Origin: Nitrospirota bacterium | Lineage (GTDB): Bacteria > Nitrospirota > Thermodesulfovibrionia > Thermodesulfovibrionales > Dissulfurispiraceae | Reading direction: 5' to 3' | NCBI GenBank assembly: GCA_021847795.1 | Contig: JAJZPZ010000016.1 | Location: forward strand, 1 to 34,336 | DNA: 34,336 bases | Shown: piece after piece, positions 1-7,393 of the stretch | How the letters are laid out: every line of letters starts with the position of its first letter | Numbering within the stretch: position 1 is the first letter of the stretch | Translations under genes and position numbers: made by a program | The notes under the pieces: model-generated | Told to the model about the DNA's origin: nothing | Databases searched by the model: none | What the model saw: only the letters and a program-made list of their open reading frames with translations

Positions 1-96
1 CCCTCTGAGCTACAGAATCTCGACACAATGATGGAGATTGCAAAAGCCCAGTTTTTAACTGGTTCCACTTTTTATGATATGCCTTTGGCTGCATAG
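1..96 (+). CDS. C-terminal end of an unrecognised protein, cut by the window edge
   Basis: An open frame of 31 codons runs from base 1 to a TAG stop at 94-96 and contains the stretch EIAKAQFLTGSTFYDMPLAA. No start is visible and the product is not recognised. It converges with and overlaps the end of the truncated DedA frame on the other strand, which suggests that the DNA left of about 115 is a different segment joined to the island. It may be a chance open frame. Confidence 0.25.
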   Translation, partial: PSELQNLDTMMEIAKAQFLTGSTFYDMPLAA

Positions 97-185
97 TGCG
101 TAACTCGTGTTAGAAAGATCAGGCCGTAGGCCAGTCCGGAATGATGGGTGATAAAGGCAAGCAACGTATTCAGATACATTGTCAT
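72..185 (-). pseudogene. N-terminal stump of a DedA/VTT-family membrane protein
   Basis: The ATG at 185 overlaps the TGA stop of the MFS gene in an ATGA arrangement, so this was the next gene of the same operon. The first 25 residues, beginning MTMYLNTLLAFITHHSG, match my recollection of how DedA-family (VTT domain) inner-membrane proteins begin. After LIFL the sequence leaves the family, and it stops after only 37 residues, whereas DedA proteins have about 200. The gene was cut at about position 115. DedA proteins are undecaprenyl-phosphate or phospholipid flippases in known cases, which fits the neighbouring uppP, but this remnant should be inactive. Confidence 0.5.
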
Positions 186-1060
186 CGGGGCACCTCGGAA
201 AATGGTCGCTGTCGCCATGCGTTGAGGGCAAGGCCCACGAGCGTCAATGCCGCAAAAACCGCACCCGCATAGAAAGTGAAGGACGCACCGATACGATCCC
301 ACAACAGCCCTGCGATGACGCTGGCGATCAACATGGCGATGCCGCTGACCAGGTTAAAAAAGCCGAAGGCGGTGCCACGCAGATCTACAGGAGCGGTATC
401 GGCAACCATTGTCGCAAGCAATCCCTGGGTAATTCCCATGTGAAGGCCCCACAAGGACACTCCGACAGCCACAGTGAGCCAATGATCGTTTGCGGCCAAA
501 ACCAGATCGGCTGCGATCAGGACCATCAAGCCCAGCGACAGCAACTTACCGTGGTTCATTCGATCCGACAGCCTGCCAAACGGATAGGCTGATCCCGAAA
601 GGAACGCACCCACCGTGTCGAGTGATTGGCGCAGTCCGAATGCCGCGCCTCGCACCTCTGCAGGCGCGATGTCCGCAACCAGTGCATCGCGCGGAGCGCC
701 ACGCACACCTTTCCCCACTCGATCCAGTATACGTGCCGTGAAGACGACACCCGCAGTCGGCGCGATGGCAAACAACGGCTTGGTCAACGCGCCCAAGGAG
801 TAACCGAAGATAGCCAGCGCCTTGCGCTTGCCCAGATAGTCGCTGAGTGCGCCGGAGAAGACTTTGACAATGAGGGCTGTGGACTCGGCCAAACCTTCGA
901 TCAGGCCGACGACAAACGTGCTTGCCCCCAGGGTGCCGACCAGAAACAGGGGAAGCAGGCTGTGGATCATCTCGGACGAGATGTCCATGAACATGCTCAC
1001 CAGGCCAAGAGCCCAAATGCTGACCGGGATACGCTTGAATGGGGTGTTCTTCATATCCAT
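182..1060 (-). CDS. MFS transporter with a large in-frame internal deletion
   Basis: The product is 292 residues when started at the ATG at 1060, which overlaps the uppP stop by 10 bases. A second Met lies two codons later. The N-terminal third has typical MFS features: membrane segments, the loop motif SDYLGKRKA after segment 2, and the stretch GKGVRGAPRDALVADIAP. The C-terminal part is also MFS-like. The text passes directly from SLDTVGAFL to SAYPFGRLSDRM. In the widespread proteobacterial relatives as I know them, these two stretches are about 100-120 residues apart (segments 5 to about 8), and the whole protein is about 400 residues. The frame is open, but a working 12-segment transporter is unlikely. 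The neighbours uppP and dedA suggest a membrane or envelope-stress operon. Confidence 0.8.
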   Translation of the reverse strand: MDMKNTPFKRIPVSIWALGLVSMFMDISSEMIHSLLPLFLVGTLGASTFVVGLIEGLAESTALIVKVFSGALSDYLGKRKALAIFGYSLGALTKPLFAIAPTAGVVFTARILDRVGKGVRGAPRDALVADIAPAEVRGAAFGLRQSLDTVGAFLSGSAYPFGRLSDRMNHGKLLSLGLMVLIAADLVLAANDHWLTVAVGVSLWGLHMGITQGLLATMVADTAPVDLRGTAFGFFNLVSGIAMLIASVIAGLLWDRIGASFTFYAGAVFAALTLVGLALNAWRQRPFSEVPR

Positions 1061-2037
1061 ATCATCTTCGTTGTCAGCAGGAATACTGTCGTCGCCACAG
1101 CAATAGCCACACGATAGTAGCCAAAGATCTCCAATCCATGCCGGGACAGGTAGCTCACCATCCATTTCACGGAAATGACTGCAGCGATGAAGGCCACCAC
1201 CACGCCGACGATCAGCGAAACATGATCAAAGGTTTGCAGCATCAACTGGCCATGCTTCAACGTGTCATATGCCGTGGCCGCGCCAAGCGTCACGACCCCC
1301 AACAAAAAGCTGTATTCGACGGCCACCTCCATTGTCAGCCCAACCAGCAAACCGCCCACAATGGTCACCAGGCTACGACTGACTCCAGGCCACATGGCGA
1401 TGCATTGGGCAAAACCGATGATTAAGGCCATTCGCCAGGTCATGTCGTCCAGCAGGCTCCCGGATCGTGTCCGCTGATTCCTTTTTCGGTTGCGCCAGCT
1501 CACCGCTAATATGGCAAGGCCGCCGAGCAGCCATGCGACGACAACAGGCCACGGTCCGAAGAGATACGATTTGATCACTTTGTTGAACAGCAGGCCTAAA
1601 ACAGCCGCGGGCAGAAAACCGGCCACCACGTTGAACAGCAGACGGCGGCCGGTGGAATCCTTTCCTATCACCCCCAGCATGATCTGTTTGACCCGCCCGA
1701 AATAAAGCCAAAGCACAGCCAGGATAGCCCCGGCCTGGATGCAGATGGTGTAGGCATCCGCAGCTTCTTTTGTTTGCTCCCGTTGGGCTGGAGATTGATA
1801 AGGATCTTCGCCGATGCCCATGATCCTTTCCGCTAGCAGCAGATGGCCCGTGGAACTCACCGGCAAATATTCCGTAAGCCCTTCGACAACACCTAAAACC
1901 ACGGCCTGAGTGGTGGTCAGAATCCTCTGTTCGATGGTCGCCGGATTGTCTTCAGGCGACCCTTGAGAGGCCCCGGCAATGATGGAACATGAGAGCAACG
2001 CCAAAGTCGCAATAAAGATTTGTAACCGTTTCCCCAT
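1051..2037 (-). CDS. uppP: Undecaprenyl-diphosphate phosphatase (UppP/BacA)
   Basis: The 328-residue membrane protein dephosphorylates undecaprenyl pyrophosphate to recycle the lipid carrier for peptidoglycan and other wall polymers, and so also affects bacitracin resistance. Two family signatures are visible. The first is the acidic motif VVEGLTEYLPVSSTGH at about residues 50-65. The second is PGVSRS at 217-222 followed by LVT. Several hydrophobic segments follow. Compared with the usual 265-275 residues it has an extra N-terminal hydrophobic signal-like stretch of about 40 residues and a longer loop around 75-92. It is complete and is the first gene after the operator/promoter at 2113-2168, so it is probably controlled by the two-component system encoded just upstream. 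Chromosomal copies are usually single genes, whereas this one is in an island operon. Confidence 0.93.
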   Translation of the reverse strand: MGKRLQIFIATLALLSCSIIAGASQGSPEDNPATIEQRILTTTQAVVLGVVEGLTEYLPVSSTGHLLLAERIMGIGEDPYQSPAQREQTKEAADAYTICIQAGAILAVLWLYFGRVKQIMLGVIGKDSTGRRLLFNVVAGFLPAAVLGLLFNKVIKSYLFGPWPVVVAWLLGGLAILAVSWRNRKRNQRTRSGSLLDDMTWRMALIIGFAQCIAMWPGVSRSLVTIVGGLLVGLTMEVAVEYSFLLGVVTLGAATAYDTLKHGQLMLQTFDHVSLIVGVVVAFIAAVISVKWMVSYLSRHGLEIFGYYRVAIAVATTVFLLTTKMIWI

Positions 2038-2112
2038 GGGTATAACCTCTCAATATGTCGTATATCCGTTTCTTCGCTCAAACCAGCAAATGAAACGAAT
2101 CAATATTGGCTC

Positions 2113-2168
2113 AGTATAGAGAAGCGACGTTTACCGGAACATTCGCCCAAGTTTACTTTTTGGTAAAC
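2113..2168 (-). promoter_or_regulatory. Probable uppP promoter with response-regulator boxes
   Basis: Reading on the minus strand, GTAAAC occurs at 2156-2151 and 2134-2129, 22 bases apart as direct repeats. A third, inverted copy at 2168-2163 makes an 8-base perfect stem with the second (arms 2149-2156 and 2163-2170). A -10-like TATACT lies at 2118-2113 with only a weak -35 (TGTTCC). Two-turn direct repeats upstream of a weak -35 are typical of OmpR/PhoB-family activator sites. The regulator gene is 1.4 kb upstream, so autogenous control of the module is a reasonable inference. Confidence 0.45.
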
Positions 2169-2169
2169 T

Positions 2170-3597
2170 TCAGGAGTGGACTTGAGATGATGAGGCGGGC
2201 AGGAAGAAAGAGAAGGTGCTGCCTTGCTCGGAGCTTTGCACTGTGATATCGCCCCCGTGAACATGAATGATGGCCAGGGCCAGGCTGAGCCCGAGGCCGC
2301 TTCCGGAGGTGGAGCGGCTATGGTCGCAACGGTAGAATCGCTCAAAAATATGAGGGAGGTCGCTTTCGTTAATACCGATACCGGTATCGGCAATAGCGAC
2401 TTTCACATTCCCCGCTTCAATCTCGATTGATACGGTTATCCCGCCACCATGGGGCGTGTACTTGATTGCATTGTCCAGGAGGTTCGACGCCACGCGTTGA
2501 AGCCTTCGTCGGTCACCAATGACCATCGCCGTCCGGTACGGTTTGTTCAGTCGGATATCAATGCCTTTATCCTCGGCCATGGGCGTGAACAGGTCTGCGG
2601 CTTCTTCGACGAGTTCAAGAACATCCAAGGGAACCAGATCGAGTTCGACCGTACCCGAATCTGTCTTTGCAATCTCGAGCATGGTGCCGATCATCTCAAT
2701 GAGGTCGTCGCATCCGTCGATGACCGAAGCTGCCATCTCCTTATACTCGCAAAGATCATCCTCCCCCTTGAGAGTGGTCTCGGCCATACCTCGAATTCTC
2801 GTGATAGGGGTGCGCAATTCGTGGGCGACATTGTCGGTGACCTGTCGAAATTCGCTCAGGAGAATCTCGATCCTTTCGAGCATGGCATTAAACGCTCGGG
2901 CCAGGGCGTTTATCTCTTCCCCCTCATCAGCCAGCGGCACCCTTCGGCCGAGATCGTTTCTTCCGATGCCGGTCGCCGTGTCCGTTACTCTTTGCACTCC
3001 GGCCATGGCCTTCCTTGCCAGTAAAAAACCGAATAAACCGCCGCAACCGACCATGACCATGAGAGCGACGCCAAACGTTTCCCGGTATCTCTCCAGAATG
3101 ATTTCCTCGCGCTGGAGCGAGCTGCCGACTTCGATCCGCTGTCCGCCGCTAATCGGCATTGAAAGCAATCTTACCTTATGCCTTCGTCCAGGCAGAGAAA
3201 GCGTGCGATAATACGGCTGGTTTCCTTGACCAATGCGCTCGGCTGGACGGGAGGTACCGACTTCCTTCCATTGACTCAGATCGGAGTATGCCAGGGATTC
3301 TCCATCGGATGAACGCAGTTGAAAGAGCACGCGGCCTGTTCCTCGTGCCCCCGCCTCGCGTGTGAATTCGACCTGAAGCGCCTTAACGCCTTGTTCCCGG
3401 TAAAGTGCGGCAAACTCCGTAGATTCGTCCAGGAGCTCGCTGTCCGTCTGGTCTTGGAGACGCAACGCAAGAGACACATAAACGACCAAAAACACAGCCA
3501 CAGACAGGGCGCTGAACACAACTATGTACCAAAAGGTCAGTCGGAAGGTCGTCGTTCGTAAAAAACTACTTCCTTTTTTCCAGAACATATCCGACAC
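2170..3597 (-). CDS. Two-component sensor histidine kinase
   Basis: The 475-residue membrane kinase has transmembrane segments at about residues 20-43 and 174-194 flanking a periplasmic sensor region of about 130 residues, then a HAMP linker (about 195-248). The H-box is DNVAHELRTP with the phospho-accepting His259. The ATP-binding domain has an N-box around Asn376, G1 DTGIGI at 404-409 and G2 GSGLGL at 432-437. All catalytic motifs are present. Its start overlaps the response-regulator end by 32 bases, so the two are translated together. The architecture resembles metal- or envelope-responsive kinases of the CusS/QseC type. The signal is unknown, and the neighbours suggest cell-wall or membrane stress. 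Confidence 0.93.
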   Translation of the reverse strand: MSDMFWKKGSSFLRTTTFRLTFWYIVVFSALSVAVFLVVYVSLALRLQDQTDSELLDESTEFAALYREQGVKALQVEFTREAGARGTGRVLFQLRSSDGESLAYSDLSQWKEVGTSRPAERIGQGNQPYYRTLSLPGRRHKVRLLSMPISGGQRIEVGSSLQREEIILERYRETFGVALMVMVGCGGLFGFLLARKAMAGVQRVTDTATGIGRNDLGRRVPLADEGEEINALARAFNAMLERIEILLSEFRQVTDNVAHELRTPITRIRGMAETTLKGEDDLCEYKEMAASVIDGCDDLIEMIGTMLEIAKTDSGTVELDLVPLDVLELVEEAADLFTPMAEDKGIDIRLNKPYRTAMVIGDRRRLQRVASNLLDNAIKYTPHGGGITVSIEIEAGNVKVAIADTGIGINESDLPHIFERFYRCDHSRSTSGSGLGLSLALAIIHVHGGDITVQSSEQGSTFSFFLPASSSQVHS

Positions 3598-4243
3598 CCC
3601 GTATTGTATGGATAAGATCGTTTCCGAACGGACGGTCGATCTTATCCCGCAGTCGGCATACTCGAGATTCGACCACCGTGGTTCGCGGATCGAAGTTGTA
3701 ATCCCAAACGTGCTCCATGATCATCGTTTTCGATACAACCCGGCCCACGTTCCTCATCAAATACTCCAGCAAAGTTAATTCCTTGGGTTGCAAATCGATT
3801 GAAACCCCGTCCCGAGAGACCTTTCGCCTCACCAGATCCATTTCGAGATTTCCGACGGAGAGAAACGTCGGTGCATCCTCTCGAGAAGCCCTTCTGATGA
3901 GAGCCTGAAGACGCGCGACCAGCTCCGAGAAAGCGAACGGTTTTACCAGGTAATCATCGCCGCCCGCCTGCAATCCCTTGATGCGGTCATCCAACGAACC
4001 CTTGGCGCTTAAAACGATAACGGGGGTATGAACCCGGTTACGGCACATCTCATCAATCAGGGACAGACCGTCCAGTTTAGGCAACATGATATCGATCACC
4101 GCAGCGTCATAAGGCTCTGTCAACGCGAGATGAAGTCCGTCTTCGCCATCGGGGGCAAGGTCCACGGCAAAGCCTTCCTGCCGCAACCCCTTGGCAATGA
4201 ATTGCAAGGTTTGTTTGTCATCTTCGACTACAAGAATCCTCAC
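3566..4243 (-). CDS. OmpR/PhoB-family response regulator
   Basis: The protein has 225 residues. The receiver domain (1 to about 115) shows the acidic pair at residues 8-9, the phosphorylation site Asp51 in VIDIMLPKLDG, Ser79 in VLSAKG and Lys101 in LVKPF. The winged-helix domain follows (about 125-223) and ends DLIHTIRGVGYVL, typical of OmpR-type regulators. The start is GTG at 4243, which shares bases with the TGA of the 58-residue frame upstream, so its translation is probably coupled. It overlaps the kinase by 32 bases. The likely target is the repeated GTAAAC boxes before uppP. Confidence 0.93.
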   Translation of the reverse strand: MRILVVEDDKQTLQFIAKGLRQEGFAVDLAPDGEDGLHLALTEPYDAAVIDIMLPKLDGLSLIDEMCRNRVHTPVIVLSAKGSLDDRIKGLQAGGDDYLVKPFAFSELVARLQALIRRASREDAPTFLSVGNLEMDLVRRKVSRDGVSIDLQPKELTLLEYLMRNVGRVVSKTMIMEHVWDYNFDPRTTVVESRVCRLRDKIDRPFGNDLIHTIRGVGYVLEKRK

Positions 4244-4416
4244 CGGTCGCCCCCTTTGTCATCATGCGCCGCGCAGATAACTTTAACCGGTACATACTCA
4301 AACTCGAACAGCGTGTGCCCATGGGGGAATTTCCTTTCTGAATGGATGCGGAGAAAGCGTCCAATAAAGTTTCGATTCAGAGCTCTGGCCCACCGGCTTT
4401 TCTTGCGGCTGCTCAT
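4240..4416 (-). CDS. Small basic hypothetical protein (58 aa) coupled to the response regulator
   Basis: This frame starts at ATG 4416, overlapping the stop of the hsdM stump (ATGA), and its TGA overlaps the GTG start of the response regulator. The first half is very basic (MSSRKKSRWARALNRNFIGR) and the second half contains GHTLFEFEYVPVKVI. No family is recognised. The tight overlaps at both ends argue for real translation, if only as a device that carries ribosomes into the regulator gene. It could equally be the remaining end of a larger gene cut during island rearrangement. Confidence 0.4.
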   Translation of the reverse strand: MSSRKKSRWARALNRNFIGRFLRIHSERKFPHGHTLFEFEYVPVKVICAAHDDKGGDR

Positions 4417-4562
4417 CGTGATGGCCTCCGGAAAACTTGATTTGCGTTGTCCAGTTCGCCCGCGAACTGGTTGAACTCTTCGTACTGGTTTGGCTGGTAG
4501 GGGCCGCGAATGAGGTCGGCAACCGACCAAATGAAACTGACTTTTTCGCCGAAATTGTTCAT
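4413..4562 (-). pseudogene. N-terminal stump of a type I restriction-modification methyltransferase (HsdM)
   Basis: The ATG at 4562 lies 8 bases after the stop of the XRE regulator. The first 27 codons read MNNFGEKVSFIWSVADLIRG and continue PYQPNQY, which is how N6-adenine methylases of the HsdM class often begin. The text then changes abruptly (EEFNQFAGEL) and stops after 49 residues, against about 500 or more in intact HsdM. The catalytic domain and the specificity and restriction subunits are absent. This is a deletion scar joining a restriction-modification locus to the two-component operon. Confidence 0.55.
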
Positions 4563-4570
4563 GGCTGCTA

Positions 4571-4828
4571 CTAATTCTGATCCGGGCCCAAGTCGGCGAA
4601 ATCAATCATGTCTGCAGACAGTTTCAACTTGCCTCGTTCGAGCATCTTTTCGCAGAAGGCTTTCAGTTGGGTCTTGGCGAGCTTTGATGGCACGGATTGT
4701 CCGTTTTCCCATCGGTTGACGGTTGCGTAGCTGACGCCAAGCTGCCGAGCCAGATCCTCCTGGCTCAAGGCGAGCTGACGCCGCATCTCTTTAATCAACG
4801 CCGAAAAACTTCGACCCTCTGTGTCCAT
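4571..4828 (-). CDS. XRE-family helix-turn-helix regulator
   Basis: I chose the ATG at 4828 because GAGAGGTG lies 6 bases upstream of it. The product is 85 residues beginning MDTEGRSFSALIKEMRR. The helix-turn-helix is clear: LSQEDLARQLGVSYATVNRWENGQSVPS at about residues 20-47. The C-terminal KAFCEKMLERGKL stretch is typical of small XRE proteins found directly before HsdM-type methylases, and the hsdM stump follows here at 8 bases. It probably represses its own promoter (imperfect palindrome over the -10). Its methylase partner is destroyed, so it may now be an orphan controlling the downstream genes. Confidence 0.85.
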   Translation of the reverse strand: MDTEGRSFSALIKEMRRQLALSQEDLARQLGVSYATVNRWENGQSVPSKLAKTQLKAFCEKMLERGKLKLSADMIDFADLGPDQN

Positions 4829-4875
4829 TTGTTGCACCTCTCGACTCGATGGCAAACCACGGCCCTTGCCCGAAT

Positions 4876-4903
4876 ATAATAGCATATGTTATATCGTTCG
4901 CAA
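4876..4903 (-). promoter_or_regulatory. Promoter and likely operator of the XRE regulator
   Basis: On the minus strand a -35-like TTGCGA (4903-4898) and a -10 TATTAT (4881-4876) are separated by 16 bases, placing transcription start about 40 bases before the ATG at 4828. An imperfect palindrome, ATAGCATATGTTAT on the plus strand (4879-4892; 6 of 7 base pairs match), overlaps the spacer and the -10. That position would suit autorepression by the XRE protein. Confidence 0.5.
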
Positions 4904-4944
4904 GAGAAAGGCAAGAGAAATTCGCGGCTTGATCGAATCCGATT

Positions 4945-6177
4945 TCAGGATCGCCACCTGCCGGACGGAAGCGGTTTGGAGCCGCGATGTCCTGTCGCAT
5001 CAACAACATAGAGCCAAGTTGGGAGGATACCTCGGTTGACCTGGACCGGTACCAGAACACGGCGGCAGAGGCAGGGGCCGCCGGGGTGGAACCCCTCCAG
5101 CCGGTCGATGGCCGGGAGGCGGGTCTCGGGGTCGTTGAAGGTCAACAGCTCCCCGTACACGGGGTCCGAAGCGTAGAGAACCGCCTTGCGGCGGGGATGC
5201 CAGCGCAGTTCCAACGGCCTGTTCCCCTTGAGCACAAGGACGGTGCCCGGGTCGGTCCGGCAGGCGATGACGGCGGTGATCTGACCCCGGCAGCGTCTGA
5301 GCCGGGTTTTGAACCTCTCGATATCCATAGCCCCGTCCCGCGCCGCGTTCGCGGCCAGGCGGAACAAAATCTCGCTGTCCACCTCGGCGAAACGGCACAG
5401 CTTCCAGCGTCGGAACAGGTAGTCGGCGTTGTAGATGGTGCCGTTGTGGGTGCCGATCACCTCGCCCGCGCGGATCGGATGGTTGTTGCTGTTGACCCGT
5501 TCGTCCCCACGGGTGCGCCAACGGGTGTGCCCGAGCAGGAGCGTGATCCGGTTGTCCAGGCTGGCCAGGAGTTCGGCGAAGGCCTTGTCCGTCACAAACC
5601 GCTCGGCCGTCACCGGGCGTTTGAAAAGACGTTGGCATCCGTCGATATCGAGCCAAGCCGCGCCGGTGGCATGGGGACCGCGCTCCTCGCTCAATATCAA
5701 CAGACGGGTGAAGAGCCAGGCAAGCTGGTCCATGGCAGCCCCTCCGTTCGAGACGGCGGTGAAGGACTCGCTCACCAGCTTCTGGACTCTGGTGTGCAGC
5801 CGTTTGAGTTCACGCTCGTGACCTCGTTGTTCGGTTTCCAGTTCCGCCATGCGTTTGCCGCTCTCTTGTCGAACCTTTGCAGCCGTGGCTGCGATGATTT
5901 CCTCGTTTCTGCCGATGGATCGGATGTGTTCGACCACCGCGGTTTCGATCTCGTGCGCGTTGAGCGACTTGGTCGGACAGGACGCCCATCCTCGTTGCTG
6001 GGCGTTCAGGCAGACGTAATAGCGATCAGCGGGAATCCGCGGAGGCCTATATAGCGAGCCAACGGCACGAGGGATGGGTGTGCATCCCCGGCCGATTTGA
6101 CGACGGTGGGTTCCCCGGCGGCAACATGGAACGCCCGTTGGTTCTTGATGCTGACTCCCGGGCTTCTCCCCGGCCAC
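4945..6177 (-). pseudogene. Chimera: serine-recombinase C-terminus fused to class II glutamine amidotransferase lacking its nucleophile
   Basis: The open frame encodes 410 residues. Residues 51-136 are the end of a large serine recombinase: the RYYVCLNAQQRGWASCPTKS zinc-ribbon remnant (two Cys), then a coiled coil rich in E and R. From about residue 138 the text is an N-terminal-nucleophile amidotransferase: EERGPHATG (164-172), GHTRWRT (216-222), NSNNHPI (229-235) and GTHNGTIYN (242-250). Class II amidotransferases need Cys at position 1 of the mature chain. Here the first 25-30 residues are replaced by recombinase, so glutaminase activity is not expected. The recombinase catalytic domain is also missing, and residues 1-50 come from a third reading frame of island DNA. 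The last about 35 residues may be extra too. At least two deletions made this gene. Confidence 0.7.
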
Positions 6178-6196
6178 GGTTATTGTTTCTGCTCAT
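6047..6196 (-). pseudogene. Remnant of the small gene following DUF2924
   Basis: An ATG at 6196 overlaps the end of the DUF2924 gene by 17 bases and has AAAGGAG upstream, so a gene once started here (MSRNNNRGRGEARE). The frame then becomes low-complexity and stops at 6047. A neighbouring frame reads sensibly just after (IKNQRAFHVAAGEPTVVKSA), which suggests a small indel near 6150. A second junction lies near 6020, where recombinase coding sequence begins. The family is not recognised. Confidence 0.35.
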
Positions 6197-6518
6197 TCTT
6201 TTCTCCTTTCGGGTTTGCGGCTCCCGCCTCTGGCCGCTCCATCGGAGATACCGAAGAAGAGGAACCCGAGGCCACCGGATCACGCGGAGCCCGCGTTCTC
6301 AGGTCGGCGTCGTTGGCCAGTTCCTCGGCCCTGCGCCGGGCCCTCTCCGAAAGGTCACCCTCCGCCAGGGCCTGGATACGCCAGGCGATTCGCTTGCACA
6401 GAAACTCCCTGTGGTAGGAGCGGGTCTCTTCTCCAAAGACCTCGAGGTACTTGTCCCGGAGCTCCCCCACGGTCATCCGGGTGAGCCCCTGGACTTTTTG
6501 ATACGTTTTTGCTTCCAT
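6180..6518 (-). CDS. DUF2924 domain protein
   Basis: The product has 112 residues from the ATG at 6518, which has AGGAGG seven bases upstream. The core GELRDKYLEVFGEETRSYHREFLCKRIAWRIQ, and then LSERARRRAEELANDADLR, is the DUF2924 signature as I know it. These proteins lie next to large serine recombinases on mobile islands of Pseudomonadota, as here. A role as recombination accessory factor has been suggested by context only. The C-terminal 30 residues are Ser/Pro-rich and probably disordered. Confidence 0.85.
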   Translation of the reverse strand: MEAKTYQKVQGLTRMTVGELRDKYLEVFGEETRSYHREFLCKRIAWRIQALAEGDLSERARRRAEELANDADLRTRAPRDPVASGSSSSVSPMERPEAGAANPKGEKNEQKQ

Positions 6519-6585
6519 CCGAAACCTCCTTGGTTCATGGGCTTCGCCCCGGCGGGGAGTCCGTCCGCACCGCAATTTCAGGGCG

Positions 6586-6807
6586 TTAACTCGTGAATGA
6601 ATGAAGGCTTCGGTGGCCCGAAACATCAAGGCGTTTCTCTGTAAGCGCCTCAGATTCTTTGACTTGCGCCACATGCGCCGCTCCACCCTCCGAATCGGGA
6701 GCGAGTCGGCGGCCGTTGCGGTGGCGCATGTAGCCTCGGGCCAGGGTCGTGGCGATTTCCGATATCACCTCTTCAAGTGAGGCGGGGACGTGTTCGTTGA
6801 CCGGCAT
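6586..6807 (-). CDS. Small hypothetical protein upstream of DUF2924 (73 aa)
   Basis: The ATG at 6807 has AAGGAGG five bases upstream. The first half (LEEVISEIATTLARGYMRHRNGRR) is a helical, basic segment of the kind encoded just before DUF2924 in recombinase islands. The second half is not recognised and may be out of its ancestral frame. It ends 67 bases before the DUF2924 start. No function can be given. Confidence 0.5.
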   Translation of the reverse strand: MPVNEHVPASLEEVISEIATTLARGYMRHRNGRRLAPDSEGGAAHVAQVKESEALTEKRLDVSGHRSLHSFTS

Positions 6808-7248
6808 CCGGTCCTCCTTTTGCGGGAGGCCGCGTAAGGGTGCCGTCGTGGATGCCGCTGGGGCGGGATCGGCCTGGCGTCGAGAAGACCGTTGGAGCCC
6901 GTCCGACACCACCCGAAGGCGATGCCGTCGGTACCCACAACGGTCTCCGTTCTCACGGCCGTTTCCGCTGTCTGGTAATCCGCTTTCGCCGGCCCCCCTG
7001 GTCCGGCTTTCGGCAGATACCTACCGGAGGGGAGTTCGAAATGTCGAAGCGGGTGCCCTGATGCAACCGGGCTGTTAAACAAGGCGACTCGAAAAACGGA
7101 GAACGGGAGAATTCGGAGAGGACATTTTCGGTGAGCGCCCGCAACCCCCAGGGTTGCACCTGAACCCCGGATGGCGGGCTTCGAAACGGAGAATCAGGAA
7201 GGATGTGAAGGATGGCGTAACCGGGCGTGAGTACGGCAGAAACGACGA
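6808..7248. other. Gene-poor GC-rich edge of the island
   Basis: About 440 bases have no convincing gene on either strand. Open frames here lack ribosome-binding sites and protein-like composition. The stretch is probably the promoter/leader of the small protein and DUF2924 genes plus the island end. The change from this GC-rich sequence to the chromosomal tRNA region lies at about 7250-7310. Confidence 0.4.
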
Positions 7249-7276
7249 GACCCCGAGGGGATCACCCCACGGGGTC
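7249..7276. terminator. Strong GC-rich hairpin near the island edge
   Basis: GACCCCG at 7249-7255 pairs with CGGGGTC at 7270-7276, and inside it GGGG pairs with CCCC around an ATCA loop with a single A/A mismatch between. The plus-strand sequence continues TTGCGTT, so it is only a weak intrinsic terminator. It may act in either direction. Confidence 0.4.
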
Positions 7277-7292
7277 TTGCGTTAAACAAGAA

Positions 7293-7308
7293 CCGCTGAA
7301 ATCAGCGG
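7293..7308 (-). terminator. Terminator after tRNA-Asn
   Basis: A perfect 7-base-pair hairpin (CCGCTGA / TCAGCGG) starts 9 bases downstream of the tRNA CCA end and is followed on the minus strand by the T-rich TTCTTGTTT. It probably ends the tRNA transcript. Confidence 0.55.
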
Positions 7309-7317
7309 ATTGAATTT

Positions 7318-7393
7318 TGGCTCCCGGGGAGGGACTCGAACCCCCGACAGGGTGGTTAACAGCCACCTGCTCTGCCAGCTGAGCTACCCGGGA
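7318..7393 (-). tRNA. tRNA-Asn (anticodon GUU)
   Basis: Read on the minus strand, the 76 bases fold into a standard cloverleaf: acceptor TCCCGGG pairing with CCCGGGA, the D arm GCTC..GAGC, an anticodon loop CTGTTAA carrying GTT, and a T arm with GGTTCGAGTCC. Discriminator G and CCA are encoded. It marks the boundary between the island and the heat-shock cluster, and tRNA 3' ends are common integration sites. I saw no second copy of its 3' half within the window. Confidence 0.97.

Noticed and set aside
4987-6054. 355-codon plus-strand open frame
   Set aside because: Antisense to the recombinase/amidotransferase gene; composition is that of a shadow in GC-rich DNA, and the minus strand carries recognisable motifs.
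6765-7082. 105-codon minus-strand frame at the island edge
   Set aside because: Overlaps the better supported 73-aa gene in another frame, no ribosome-binding site, Arg/Pro/His-rich composition typical of chance.
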